Positions 24,387 to 31,987 of a DNA stretch of 64,000 nucleotides are shown here, one piece after another (the first letter of the stretch is position 1; each line of letters opens with the position of its first letter). The DNA is from CAZKCI01 sp964584165 (GTDB taxonomy: Bacteria; Auribacterota; Erginobacteria; Erginobacterales; CAZKCI01). The translations under genes were made by a program, and so were the position numbers. The DNA is taken from contig CAZOYW010000012.1 of assembly GCA_964584165.1 (NCBI GenBank), forward strand, positions 1-64,000, in the 5' to 3' direction. The notes beneath the pieces were generated by a model that ran no database searches, had not been told where the DNA came from, and saw only the letters and a program-made list of their open reading frames with translations.

Positions 24387-26081
24387 ATGACGAAGACGGT
24401 CGAGGCCAGGAAAGACGGGCCGGAGAACCGCTTACCGTCCGGGGGCGGTTATCTCGTCGTTCTGGTCCTCCTCGTATTTCTGATCCCCCGCCTCTTCGTC
24501 GCCTCCCCCGTCTGCTTCCTCGCCCTGGACGAGGCCAAATACCTCGCCCTGGCGAAATCGTTTCCCGCCCACGCCCTTTTCAATGATCAATTCTACGTCG
24601 TCCACCCGCCCCTCTTTCCGGCCGCGATCCGCCTTTTCTCCTTCGTCCTCCCCGACCACGTCTCCGGCATCCTCGTCTCGCTCCTTTCGGCCCTGGCCGC
24701 CTTCGCCCTGACGGCCCGCCTCTTCCACCTTTTCGGCAAGGACTGGCGGTGGGTAGCCGTCGCGCTCCTCCCGCTCGCCGTCTCCCCCCTCCACATCCCC
24801 ACCTCGCGCGTGATCTACAAAGACTCCCTCTTCTTCGCCCTCTTCCTCGCCTCCCTCTACTATTTCTTGCGCGGCCTCGCGGGGGGTCCCCGCGCCTCCT
24901 ACCCGCTCGCCGCCGCGGCATCGGCGCTCTGCGCCCTCACCTCGGATCTCGCGGCCTACCTCTTCCTGGCCTTCCTCCTCGCCTGGTTCCTCCTCCCCCG
25001 CGCGAGGGGCCGGGGGAGGGGGCCGCTCCTCCCCCCGCTCGCCCTCCTCCTCGTCCAGTCCGCCTGGATCGGCGTCCGCTGGCGGATCTTCAGCCAAAAC
25101 GAGTTCTACCCGGCGGGCGTGGACGGCCTGATCGAGAGGGTGGGCGGCTGGAACCTCCGCTCGCTCCTCGCCCCGCGCTATCTTCCCCAGACGGTCCGCC
25201 TCTTCGATTTCCGCCTCGACCTCTCCCGGCTCGGGCTCCACAACAACGTCTATCCGCTGGAAGGGCTAGCCGATCTTCCCTCCGCGCTCTACATCCTGTT
25301 CTATGCCTTTTGCGCCCTATCCGCGTTGAGCGTTCTGGTCATCTCTCGCCGCGATCCGGGAGGGTCATCCTCGGCAAGCTGGGCGTTTTCCTCTCCTCCG
25401 GCGATTAGCGCCGGGGAGGGGCCTCGCCCGGCCCGGTCCGGTCTCTTCTTCTCATCGCTTCTGATCGTCTATTCCCTCCCCGCCCTCCTTCATCCCGAGC
25501 CGAGATTCCTGCTGCCGGTTCTCCTCCCCCTCGGCTACCTTTTCGCGGAAGGGGTGGAGCGCCTCGCCGGCAAGTGGATGCGCGTCGCCGCGCCGGTCCT
25601 GATCGTCCCCCTCCTGATCGCATCTCTCGCCTGGTTCGAAAGCCATCGCCGCTTCGCGCTGACCGTCCGGAAGGAAGTGGAATCCGCGCGGACGGCGGCC
25701 TATCTCGAGACCCTCCCCGAGGGGGGGATCATGGCCCAGGTCGGCTACCCGCCCGAGCTCGCCTATCTGACCGGGCGGCGAGTGGTCGCCCTCCCGCTCG
25801 AGCCGGCGGACCTGGACCGCTTCATCGCGCGCTACGGGATCCGCTATCTCGTCTACGGCCAGCGCTACTGGGCCCCGGTCGATCCCCGCTTCGCCCGTTC
25901 GATCTGGTGTTGGGAGACGATCCAGCAGATCCGCGCTCATCCCGAGAAGTACCCGCTGCTCAAAACCGTCGATGAAACCTACGGCCCGGGCGAACGTCCA
26001 GACCGTGTCTTCATCCATTCCGTTTCGCTCGGGACGATCCTCCCGGATCGCCCCGAGCGAAACGGAAGAGGACCTTCATAG
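24387..26081 (+). CDS. GT-C fold glycosyltransferase, PMT/ArnT-like
   Basis: 564 residues. About ten to twelve predicted membrane helices; the first loop has 'ALDEAKYLALAKSF...FYVVHPPLFPAAIRLF', the Asp-Glu plus 'HPPLFP' pattern of dolichyl/undecaprenyl-phosphate-sugar mannosyl- or arabinosyltransferases (PMT_2 group). Such enzymes transfer a sugar from a lipid carrier to lipid A, proteins or glycans on the periplasmic side. Acceptor and sugar are unknown. A Ser/Pro-rich loop (SSASWAFSSPPAISAGEGP) near residue 335 is encoded by a G/C palindrome. The C-terminal tail is one arm of a hairpin at 26018-26067. Confidence 0.8.
   Translation: MTKTVEARKDGPENRLPSGGGYLVVLVLLVFLIPRLFVASPVCFLALDEAKYLALAKSFPAHALFNDQFYVVHPPLFPAAIRLFSFVLPDHVSGILVSLLSALAAFALTARLFHLFGKDWRWVAVALLPLAVSPLHIPTSRVIYKDSLFFALFLASLYYFLRGLAGGPRASYPLAAAASALCALTSDLAAYLFLAFLLAWFLLPRARGRGRGPLLPPLALLLVQSAWIGVRWRIFSQNEFYPAGVDGLIERVGGWNLRSLLAPRYLPQTVRLFDFRLDLSRLGLHNNVYPLEGLADLPSALYILFYAFCALSALSVLVISRRDPGGSSSASWAFSSPPAISAGEGPRPARSGLFFSSLLIVYSLPALLHPEPRFLLPVLLPLGYLFAEGVERLAGKWMRVAAPVLIVPLLIASLAWFESHRRFALTVRKEVESARTAAYLETLPEGGIMAQVGYPPELAYLTGRRVVALPLEPADLDRFIARYGIRYLVYGQRYWAPVDPRFARSIWCWETIQQIRAHPEKYPLLKTVDETYGPGERPDRVFIHSVSLGTILPDRPERNGRGPS
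26018..26067 (+). repeat. Hairpin formed by the last codons of the glycosyltransferase
   Basis: TTCCGTTTCGCTCGGG (26018-26033) pairs with CCCGAGCGAAACGGAA (26052-26067), with a second inner stem cgatcc/ggatcg. Both arms are coding, so the tail after 'VFIHSVSLG' is probably an inverted duplication. Confidence 0.75.
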
Positions 26082-26129
26082 GGGCAACCATCAGCGGAGC
26101 CAACATTCGATGAAGGGAGGAACGTTCCC

Positions 26130-26915
26130 ATGAAAAGAGCGAGGAAGGCCATTACCCTGTCGCTAGTCGCGGCCGCGATCGCCGGCTGCGCCTCTCCGAA
26201 GCCGGAGCGGGAGACGCTCGCCCAGGTCTCCACCCTGGACGCGGTCCTGGCCGGGGCTTACGACGGAGCGGTGACGATCGGCGCCCTGAAGGGGATGGGG
26301 GACGCCGGGATTGGGACCTTCCACGCCCTGGATGGCGAGATGACGGTCTGGGAGGGGGAGGTCTACCGGATCGGCTACGACGGGAAGGCCGCGGTCGTCG
26401 GCGATGCAGCGACCACGCCCTTCGCCACGGTGACCTGGTTCGACCGCGACCTCGAGGTCGCCCTCCCTCCGGGGACGACCTTCGCGTCGCTCCCCGGGCT
26501 CCTGGACCGGGCCCTTCCGTCGCCGAACCTGTTCTATCTCGTGGTCATCCCGGGCCGGTTCGCCTACGTGAAGACGCGTTCCGTCCCGGCCCAGGTCAAG
26601 CCCTACCCGCCTCTCGTCGAGGTGACAAAGCGGCAGTCGGAGTTCGAGTTCCGCGACGTCGAGGGGACGCTGGTGGGGCTGCGCTGCCCCCCCTTCGCCC
26701 GGGGCCTGAACCTGCCGGGCTACCACCTCCATTTCCTGACCGCCGACCGAACGGGGGGAGGGCACCTTCTCGACTTCACCCTGGCGGAGGAAGCGACCGC
26801 CGGGATCGACGCCACGCCCGAGCTGAAGCTCATCCTGCCCGAGGGGAGCGCGGAGTTCGGCGCGGCGGACCTGGGGAAGGACCGGACGGAGGAGATGGAG
26901 GCGGCGGAGCGCTGA
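26130..26915 (+). CDS. budA: Alpha-acetolactate decarboxylase with lipoprotein signal
   Basis: 261 residues. The body matches ALDC: 'AGAYDGAVTIGALKGMGDAGIGTFHALDGEM' (split here; Glu70 is conserved), 'TPFATVTWF' and 'GYHLHFLTADRTGGGHLLDF', with the three zinc His H199, H201 and H212. The +2/+11 spacing is that of characterised enzymes. The reaction is acetolactate to acetoin. The N-terminus MKRARKAITLSLVAAAIAGC has a lipobox IAGC (Cys20), so the enzyme is probably anchored outside the cytoplasm. Secreted ALDCs are known in Bacillus relatives; a lipoprotein form is less usual. No acetolactate synthase or acetoin reductase gene is nearby. Confidence 0.88.
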   Translation: MKRARKAITLSLVAAAIAGCASPKPERETLAQVSTLDAVLAGAYDGAVTIGALKGMGDAGIGTFHALDGEMTVWEGEVYRIGYDGKAAVVGDAATTPFATVTWFDRDLEVALPPGTTFASLPGLLDRALPSPNLFYLVVIPGRFAYVKTRSVPAQVKPYPPLVEVTKRQSEFEFRDVEGTLVGLRCPPFARGLNLPGYHLHFLTADRTGGGHLLDFTLAEEATAGIDATPELKLILPEGSAEFGAADLGKDRTEEMEAAER

Positions 26916-27196
26916 ACTGCGAATTGCGAGAATTTCTCCAGCTGAGAGATGTAATACAGCGNNNNNNNNNNNNNNNNNNNNNNNNNNNNNNNNNNNNNNN
27001 NNNNNNNNNNNNNNNNNNNNNNNNNNNNNNNNNNNNNNNNNNNNNNNNNNNNNNNNNNNNNGAGCGCTGAACTGCGAATTGCGAGAATTTCTCCAGCTGA
27101 GAGATGTAATACAGCGTCGCCCCAAAGAGAGCGGCGCTGCAAGCCTGGATCTGCCTGCGCTGTGCTATTCGCGCAATTCGCGAAATTCGTAGTTCA
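26916..27196. repeat. Word array with 100-N gap, GAATTGCGAGAATT class
   Basis: 'ctgaactgcgaattgcgagaattt' before and after the gap, and its inverse 'gcgcaattcgcgaaattcgtagttcaat' at 27170-27196, would form one long hairpin. It separates the convergent acetolactate decarboxylase gene and efflux operon, so termination in both directions is plausible. Confidence 0.65.
26962..27061. other. Assembly gap (100 N) flanked by an identical 55-mer
   Basis: The 55 nt ending at 26961 (starting gagcgctgaactgcg) are repeated exactly at 27062-27116. The first copy includes the last codons of the decarboxylase gene. This is the pattern of two contigs that overlap by one assembly k-mer; the gap most likely has no real length. 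Confidence 0.9.
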
Positions 27197-27198
27197 AT

Positions 27199-27489
27199 TT
27201 AGGTGGTTTCGGTCAGGTCCCAGACGAAGGCCTTGATCCCCTCGGCGCGGAGGCGCTCGCGCAGGGCGCGGACGCAGGCGAGGAGCTGGGCCGTTTTCTC
27301 CTCGTCCCCGGCCACGAAGAGGACGTTGTTGAGCCCGGGCCAGATGTCGTTCCCCATGTGGGTCCCAGAGGCCGTCCCCCGGCCGTGCGCTCCCTCGATC
27401 TTGGTGTAGTTCTGGAGGGCACAGCCCTCCAGGACCTCCATCACCTCGTCATCCATCGCCTCGTTGAAGCAGATCATCACCATTTTCAT
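27199..27489 (-). CDS. PII-like protein associated with RND efflux (PG0541-like)
   Basis: 96 residues: MKMVMICFNEAMDDEVMEVLE...YTKIEGAHGRG...GTHMGNDIWPGLNNVLFVAGDEEKTAQLLACVRALRERL. It has the ferredoxin-like PII pattern with a T-loop-like segment after 'NYTKIEG' and a conserved 'N.vlf.aGdeek...L...v..L'. Short proteins of this kind (PG0541 family transporter-associated protein) are found at the end of RND efflux operons, which is the place here. Ligand unknown; no PII uridylylation Tyr can be assigned. Its 5' region is duplicated in inverted orientation 64 nt upstream. Confidence 0.7.
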   Translation of the reverse strand: MKMVMICFNEAMDDEVMEVLEGCALQNYTKIEGAHGRGTASGTHMGNDIWPGLNNVLFVAGDEEKTAQLLACVRALRERLRAEGIKAFVWDLTETT

Positions 27490-27588
27490 TTTCGGATTCC
27501 CCCTTCAGTGCCATGGTTGCTTCAGGAAAGTTCAGCGCTCGTGCGGCCGTGCCGTTTCCACTATCGCGGGGGAATCCGAAAATGAAAA
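27483..27588. repeat. 21-bp inverted duplication of the PII-like gene start
   Basis: Arms 27483-27503 and 27568-27588 are exactly complementary and 64 nt apart. The left arm contains the minus-strand ATG and the next codon of the PII-like gene plus its leader; the right arm presents the same start, facing the plus strand, followed by a meaningless frame. Confidence 0.8.
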
Positions 27589-27655
27589 ATCGGCCGGGAT
27601 CCGAGAGATTGGCGGCGCGCCATCGGTTTCCTTCGTGTCCTGGTGCCTTGGTGGT

Positions 27656-30600
27656 TCAAGCTTTTCTTTTTAAGTGGGACTCGAAGATGGAGTAGAGCGT
27701 CGGGACGAAGAGCATGGTGATCAGGGTGGAGACGGTGAGCCCGCTGATCATGGTGACCCCCAGCGGCTGCCAGGTCTCCGACCCCTGGCCGCTGGAGAGG
27801 GCCAGGGGGAGGAGGCCGGCCAGGGTGGTGATCGTGGTCATCAGCACCGGCCGGAGGCGCTCCTTCCCGCCCACGGTCACCGCCTCCCGCATGGAGAGGC
27901 CCCGGGCCCGCAGGATGTTGATGTAGCTGATCAGCACGATGGCGTTGTTGACCACCACCCCCATCAGCATGACCAGGCCCAGGAAGCTGATGATGGAGAG
28001 GGTGGTCCCGGTGAGGACGAAGCCCACGATCACGCCGACGAAGGTGAAGGGGATGGCGAACATCACGATGAAGGGGTCGAGGAGCGACTCGAACTGGGCC
28101 GCCATCACCATGTAGACCATGGCCACGCCCAGGAGGAGGAGGAAGAGGAGGTCGCGGAAGGCCTTGCCCTGTTCCTCGGACTCGCCCCCGAAGTTGACCA
28201 TGACGTTGGGGGGGAGGGTGAGCCGGGCCACCCCCGCCCGGATGTCGGAGACGACATCGCCCAACGAGCGCTCGAAGGTGTTGCATTCCACCACGACCAT
28301 TCGCTCCCGGTTCTGCCGCTCGATCTCCACCGGCCCGACCGTCTCGACGACCCGGGCCACGTTTTCGAGGGCGATCTGGCGCTGGGTGAAGGGAGAGACG
28401 ACCGAGAGGGAGGTAATGTCCTCCGGGGAGGTCCGGGATCCCTCCTCGAGGCGGACGACGATGTCGTAGGTCTCACCCTTCTCCCGGTATCGCCCGGCGG
28501 TGGAGCCGTCGATGAAGGCCTCCAGGGAGTCGGCGACGGTCTTCATGTTCAGTCCCAGCGCGGCGGCCTTCTCCCGGTCCACCCCCACCCGCAGCTCGGG
28601 GCGCTTCAGTTCCCGGGTGACGGCGACGTCGACCGCCCCGGGGACCTTCTCCATGATCTGGCGGATCTCCTCGGCCACGGCGTCGGTCTCGGCAAAGGAG
28701 TTCCCCAGGATCTCGACCTGCACCGCCTTGCCCCCGCTCCCGGTGATGATCCGGCCGATCGGGTTCCCGGTGGAGACGTTGGTCTTGAGGACGCCCGGGA
28801 TCTCCTTGATCCGGTTCCGCACGTCCTGGGCGATCTCCTCGATCGGCCGTTCCCGCTCGGTCTTGGGGACGAGGCGGGCCCGCACGGAGACGACGTGGGA
28901 GCCCGAGGCGCCGCCGAAGATCGCCCCCAGTCCGCCTTCCGCCTGGCCGCTGCGGACGTTGAGGAAGCGCCGCTCCGGGACGCGCTCGACCATGATCGCC
29001 TCGATCCGCTTCGCCACCCGGTCGCTCTCCTCCATCCGGGTGCCGATCGGGAGCTGGACGGTGGCCTGGAGGTCGCCGGAGTCCTCCTCGGGGGCGAATT
29101 CGCTCCCGATCAGGGGGACGAGGAGGAGGCTCAGGAAGAAGACCGCGGCGAAGCCGATGACGACCGTCTTGCGGTGCCGCAGAGACCAGTCCAGGGCGCG
29201 GGAGTAGGCGGCCTCCCAGGAGGAGAACCAGCGCTCGAAGAGGTCGTAGAGACGATGGAAGCGTCCCGTCCGCGCGACCCGCTCTCCCCCGAGCAGCTTC
29301 GAGCAGAGCATCGGGGTGAAGGTGGCGGCGGTGAAGGCGGAGGCGATCAGGGTGACGGTGACGATCATGGCCAACTCCGTGAACATCACCCCGACCACGC
29401 CGCTGATGAAGAGCATGGGGAGGAAGACCACCACCGTGGTGGCGGTGGAGGCCATGATCGAGAGGAACATCTCCGAGGTCCCGAAGATGGCGGCCTCGGA
29501 GGGGCGCTCGCCCCGGTCGCGGTGGCGGACGATGTTGTCCACCACCACGATGGCGTTGTCCACCACCATCCCCACCGCGATCGTGATCGAGGAGAGGGCG
29601 ATGACGTTGATCGTCCGCCCGGAGAGGAAGAGGTAGATGAAGGCGATGAGCAGCGAGAAGGGGATGGTGAGGGCGATGATCAGGCTGGGGCGGAAGCGGC
29701 GGAGGAAGAACCAGACCACCAGGATGACCAGGACCGCCCCCACCCAGACGGTGGAGGCGAGCGACTTGAGCGAGTTGATGATGTCGTCGGAGGAGTCGTA
29801 GATGACCGAGAGCTCGACGTCGGGGGGGAGGGCGGGGGCGAGCTCGGAGAGCTTCGCCTTCACCCGGCGCGCCACCTCGACGGTGTTGGTGCCGGTCTGC
29901 TTCTGGACCATCATCCCCATCCCGGGGCGGAGGTTGGTCCGGACGACGTCGGTCTTCTCGCGGAAGCCGTCCTCCACCCGGGCGACGTCCTTCAGGTAGA
30001 TCAGCCTTCCCGCGTGGGAGCCGACGATGACCAGGTTCAGCTCGGCGGGGTCGGCGAACTCGCCCGGGACGCGGACCAGGAAGTCGCTCAAGCCCGACTT
30101 CAGGTTGCCCGCGGGCTGGGTGATGTTCTCCTTCTTCAGGACCTCGATGATGTCGAGGACGGAGAGCCCGTAGCCCTGGAGCCGCGCCCGGTCGATCCAG
30201 ACGTTGATCTGGCGGCGGAGGCCGCCGTTGAGCTGGACGGTCCCGACGCCGGGGAGCTGGCGCAGCGCGTCCCCTACCTTCTTATCGATCAAATCGTAGA
30301 GCTCGGGGTAGGAGCGCTCGGCGGTGATCCCGACGAAGAGGATGGGCATCATCGCGGTGTTGAACTTGAAGATGAAGGGGGCCTCCATCTCGTCGGGGAT
30401 GTCGGGGAGGTAGCGCTTGGCCAGCTCGATCCGGTCCCGGATGTCGTTGGAGGCCTCGTCCAGGTTGGTCCCCCAGATGAACTTGAGGGTCAGGACGGAG
30501 ACCCCCTCGCGGGAGCGGGAGGTGATCTTGTCGATCCCCGGGGTGGTGGCGAGCTGGTTCTCCAGGGGCTCGGTCACCTTGATCTCCACGTCCTCGGGGC

Positions 30601-30763
30601 TGGCCCCGGGGTAGGTGGAGACGACCGAGATCGCCGGGGGCTCGATCTCCGGCATCATGTCGATCCCCAGGCGGGAGAGGGAGTAGAGGGCGATGATGAT
30701 GATCGCGGAGAAGATCATCAGGTTGGTGATCGGTTTGCGGACGCCGAAGACGGGGAGGTTCAT
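27656..30763 (-). CDS. RND-family efflux pump, inner-membrane permease
   Basis: 1035 residues, the AcrB/MexB/CusA size, with twelve predicted helices in two halves and two large periplasmic loops. Visible: 'MNLPVFGVRKPITNLMIFSAIIIIALYSL', the helix-4-like 'ALSSITIAVGMVVDNAIVVVDNI' with the acidic residues of the proton relay, and 'LMGVVVNNAIVLISYINILRARG'. The 'GIDMMPEIEPPAISV' N-terminus is typical of the HAE1 group (drugs, hydrophobic compounds), but the substrate is not known. Start ATG at 30761-30763 lies in a palindrome with the ribosome binding site in its loop. Confidence 0.92.
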   Translation of the reverse strand: MNLPVFGVRKPITNLMIFSAIIIIALYSLSRLGIDMMPEIEPPAISVVSTYPGASPEDVEIKVTEPLENQLATTPGIDKITSRSREGVSVLTLKFIWGTNLDEASNDIRDRIELAKRYLPDIPDEMEAPFIFKFNTAMMPILFVGITAERSYPELYDLIDKKVGDALRQLPGVGTVQLNGGLRRQINVWIDRARLQGYGLSVLDIIEVLKKENITQPAGNLKSGLSDFLVRVPGEFADPAELNLVIVGSHAGRLIYLKDVARVEDGFREKTDVVRTNLRPGMGMMVQKQTGTNTVEVARRVKAKLSELAPALPPDVELSVIYDSSDDIINSLKSLASTVWVGAVLVILVVWFFLRRFRPSLIIALTIPFSLLIAFIYLFLSGRTINVIALSSITIAVGMVVDNAIVVVDNIVRHRDRGERPSEAAIFGTSEMFLSIMASTATTVVVFLPMLFISGVVGVMFTELAMIVTVTLIASAFTAATFTPMLCSKLLGGERVARTGRFHRLYDLFERWFSSWEAAYSRALDWSLRHRKTVVIGFAAVFFLSLLLVPLIGSEFAPEEDSGDLQATVQLPIGTRMEESDRVAKRIEAIMVERVPERRFLNVRSGQAEGGLGAIFGGASGSHVVSVRARLVPKTERERPIEEIAQDVRNRIKEIPGVLKTNVSTGNPIGRIITGSGGKAVQVEILGNSFAETDAVAEEIRQIMEKVPGAVDVAVTRELKRPELRVGVDREKAAALGLNMKTVADSLEAFIDGSTAGRYREKGETYDIVVRLEEGSRTSPEDITSLSVVSPFTQRQIALENVARVVETVGPVEIERQNRERMVVVECNTFERSLGDVVSDIRAGVARLTLPPNVMVNFGGESEEQGKAFRDLLFLLLLGVAMVYMVMAAQFESLLDPFIVMFAIPFTFVGVIVGFVLTGTTLSIISFLGLVMLMGVVVNNAIVLISYINILRARGLSMREAVTVGGKERLRPVLMTTITTLAGLLPLALSSGQGSETWQPLGVTMISGLTVSTLITMLFVPTLYSIFESHLKRKA

Positions 30764-30789
30764 AAAATATTTCCTTCGGAAATATTTTA
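30763..30789 (-). promoter_or_regulatory. Palindrome sequestering the RND gene ribosome binding site
   Basis: On the minus strand: AAAATATTTCC, loop GAA, GGAAATATTTT, then ATG. The Shine-Dalgarno GAAGGA spans loop and right arm; the stem of 12 bp includes the A of the start codon. The same layout is seen before smc (imperfect) and, with a GGA loop, before two other genes. Confidence 0.7.
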
Positions 30790-30910
30790 AATTGTTCCGA
30801 ATTGGAAGGATTTATCCGGGGAGGCTGATCCTCCCGGAGACAAAGTTTTGTGCATTACGCTTCTCGTCCCAGTCCCGAGCTTGAGCGAGGGACGGTCGTC
30901 CCTCGTCCCA

Positions 30911-30942
30911 GTCTTTGGCCCGGAAGCTTCCGGGCCAAAGAC
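30911..30942. mobile_element. Solo TIR-TIR palindrome related to the MITE-like element
   Basis: GTCTTTGGCCCGGAAG followed at once by its exact complement. The arm resembles the 17-bp TIR of the 9820-10108 element (GGCTCTTGGCCCGAAAG). A second smaller hairpin, cgagggacg/cgtccctcg, lies upstream. It sits between the membrane-fusion gene stop and the RND gene start, so it may act as an intra-operon attenuator. Confidence 0.55.
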
Positions 30943-30955
30943 GATCGTCCTTCGT

Positions 30956-31846
30956 TCATTTCTCCGCCCCCGGCCCCGCCGCGGCGGAGTTTTTATCGGT
31001 CCGGACGCGGTCCCCGTCCTTCAGCCGCTGCTGCCCCATCACGATCACCGTCTCGGCGCCCTGCAAGCCCTCCACGACCTGGACCCGCGCTCCCTGCTTG
31101 AAGCCGGGGACGATCCGGCGCAGGCGGGCCGTTTCGCCTTCCACCAGGAAGACCACCGCGTCCGGCGCCCTTCCGACGATCGCCTCCTGGGAGACGGTCG
31201 GGACCTGGGGGAAGGTCCGGGCCACGATCTTCACCCGGGCGAACATCCCCGGCTTCAGGCGGTGGTCCGCGTTGGGGATGGTGATCTCGGCCGGGGCGGT
31301 CCGGGTCTCGACGTCGAGGACCGGGCTGACCTGGGTGACCGTGCCGGGGAAGGATTCCCCGGGATAGGCGTCGACTCCGATCGAGCATTTCAGACCGGGG
31401 GAGAGGAGGGGGAGGTATTTCTCCGGGACGTCCAGGCGGACCTCGGCCTCGTCCAGGTCGACCACGGTGGCCACCGTGGTCTGGGGGGTGACGGCGGTCC
31501 CCAGGTCCACCGGGATGCGGCCGATCACGCCGGAGAGGGAGGACTCCACCGGAGCGGTCTCGAAGGTGAAGCCGACCTCGTCGCGGTCGATCAGGGCGAT
31601 CGTCTCGCCCTTGGCGACCCGGTCGCCCTCGTTCTTGAGCTTCTGCACGATCTTCCCGGTCACCCGGGGATAGATCTCGGCCTCGTCCCGGGCCCGGATC
31701 GTGCCGACGTAGTCGATCGTTTCGGCCAGGTCCTCCCGCGCCACCGTCTCGGTGCGCACCGTGAGAACGTCCTGGACCGTCTTCCCGGCTTTCCGGCCGC
31801 AGCCGGCGGCGAAGAGGATCAGGAGGATGGAGAGCGTTTTGGCCAT
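30956..31846 (-). CDS. RND efflux membrane-fusion protein (HlyD/AcrA-like lipoprotein)
   Basis: 296 residues from MAKTLSILLILFAAGC, a lipoprotein signal with Cys16. The body has the MFP order: 'ETIDYVGTIRARDEAEIYPRVTGKI..KL.NEGDRVAKGETIALID' (biotinyl-lipoyl half), a short hairpin, then 'APVESSLSGVIGRIPVDLGTAVTPQTTVATVVDLDE' and beta-barrel with 'PEKYLPLLSPGLKCSIGVDAYPGESFPGTV'. It bridges the RND permease and TolC. An ATG at 31984 would add 46 residues, but these are encoded by a dispersed repeat and lack any signal, so 31846 is preferred. Confidence 0.9.
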   Translation of the reverse strand: MAKTLSILLILFAAGCGRKAGKTVQDVLTVRTETVAREDLAETIDYVGTIRARDEAEIYPRVTGKIVQKLKNEGDRVAKGETIALIDRDEVGFTFETAPVESSLSGVIGRIPVDLGTAVTPQTTVATVVDLDEAEVRLDVPEKYLPLLSPGLKCSIGVDAYPGESFPGTVTQVSPVLDVETRTAPAEITIPNADHRLKPGMFARVKIVARTFPQVPTVSQEAIVGRAPDAVVFLVEGETARLRRIVPGFKQGARVQVVEGLQGAETVIVMGQQRLKDGDRVRTDKNSAAAGPGAEK

Positions 31847-31885
31847 CCAGGCGCAGAGGGCCCAGGAGAGGCGGCGATGCCTTCC

Positions 31886-31954
31886 CGGGGGAGCGGCGTT
31901 CCCGCAGCGATCTCCGGGGATCAACGAATCGGGCCGGGGACGGCCCTCCCACAG
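31886..31954. repeat. Dispersed repeat R2, copy 1
   Basis: On the minus strand: 'tgtgggagggccgtcc', 'cccgattcgttgatc', 'cggagatcgctgcggg', 'aacgccgctccc'. The same blocks in the same order occur at 34244-34308 in the opposite orientation. The complementary ends (tgtgggag/ctccca) make it a hairpin-forming repeat of about 65-70 bp. It lies in the leader of the membrane-fusion gene. Confidence 0.6.
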
Positions 31955-31987
31955 AGGGCCGGGGGAAGATGCGATTTTTCTCACGTT

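Noticed and set aside
27674..30790. 1038-aa plus-strand ORF opposite the RND gene
   Set aside because: Low-complexity D/G/H/E-rich translation of the antisense strand; the minus strand has all RND motifs.
31847..31984. Longer N-terminus for the membrane-fusion protein (ATG at 31984)
   Set aside because: The extra 46 residues are encoded by repeat R2 and would bury a good lipoprotein signal.
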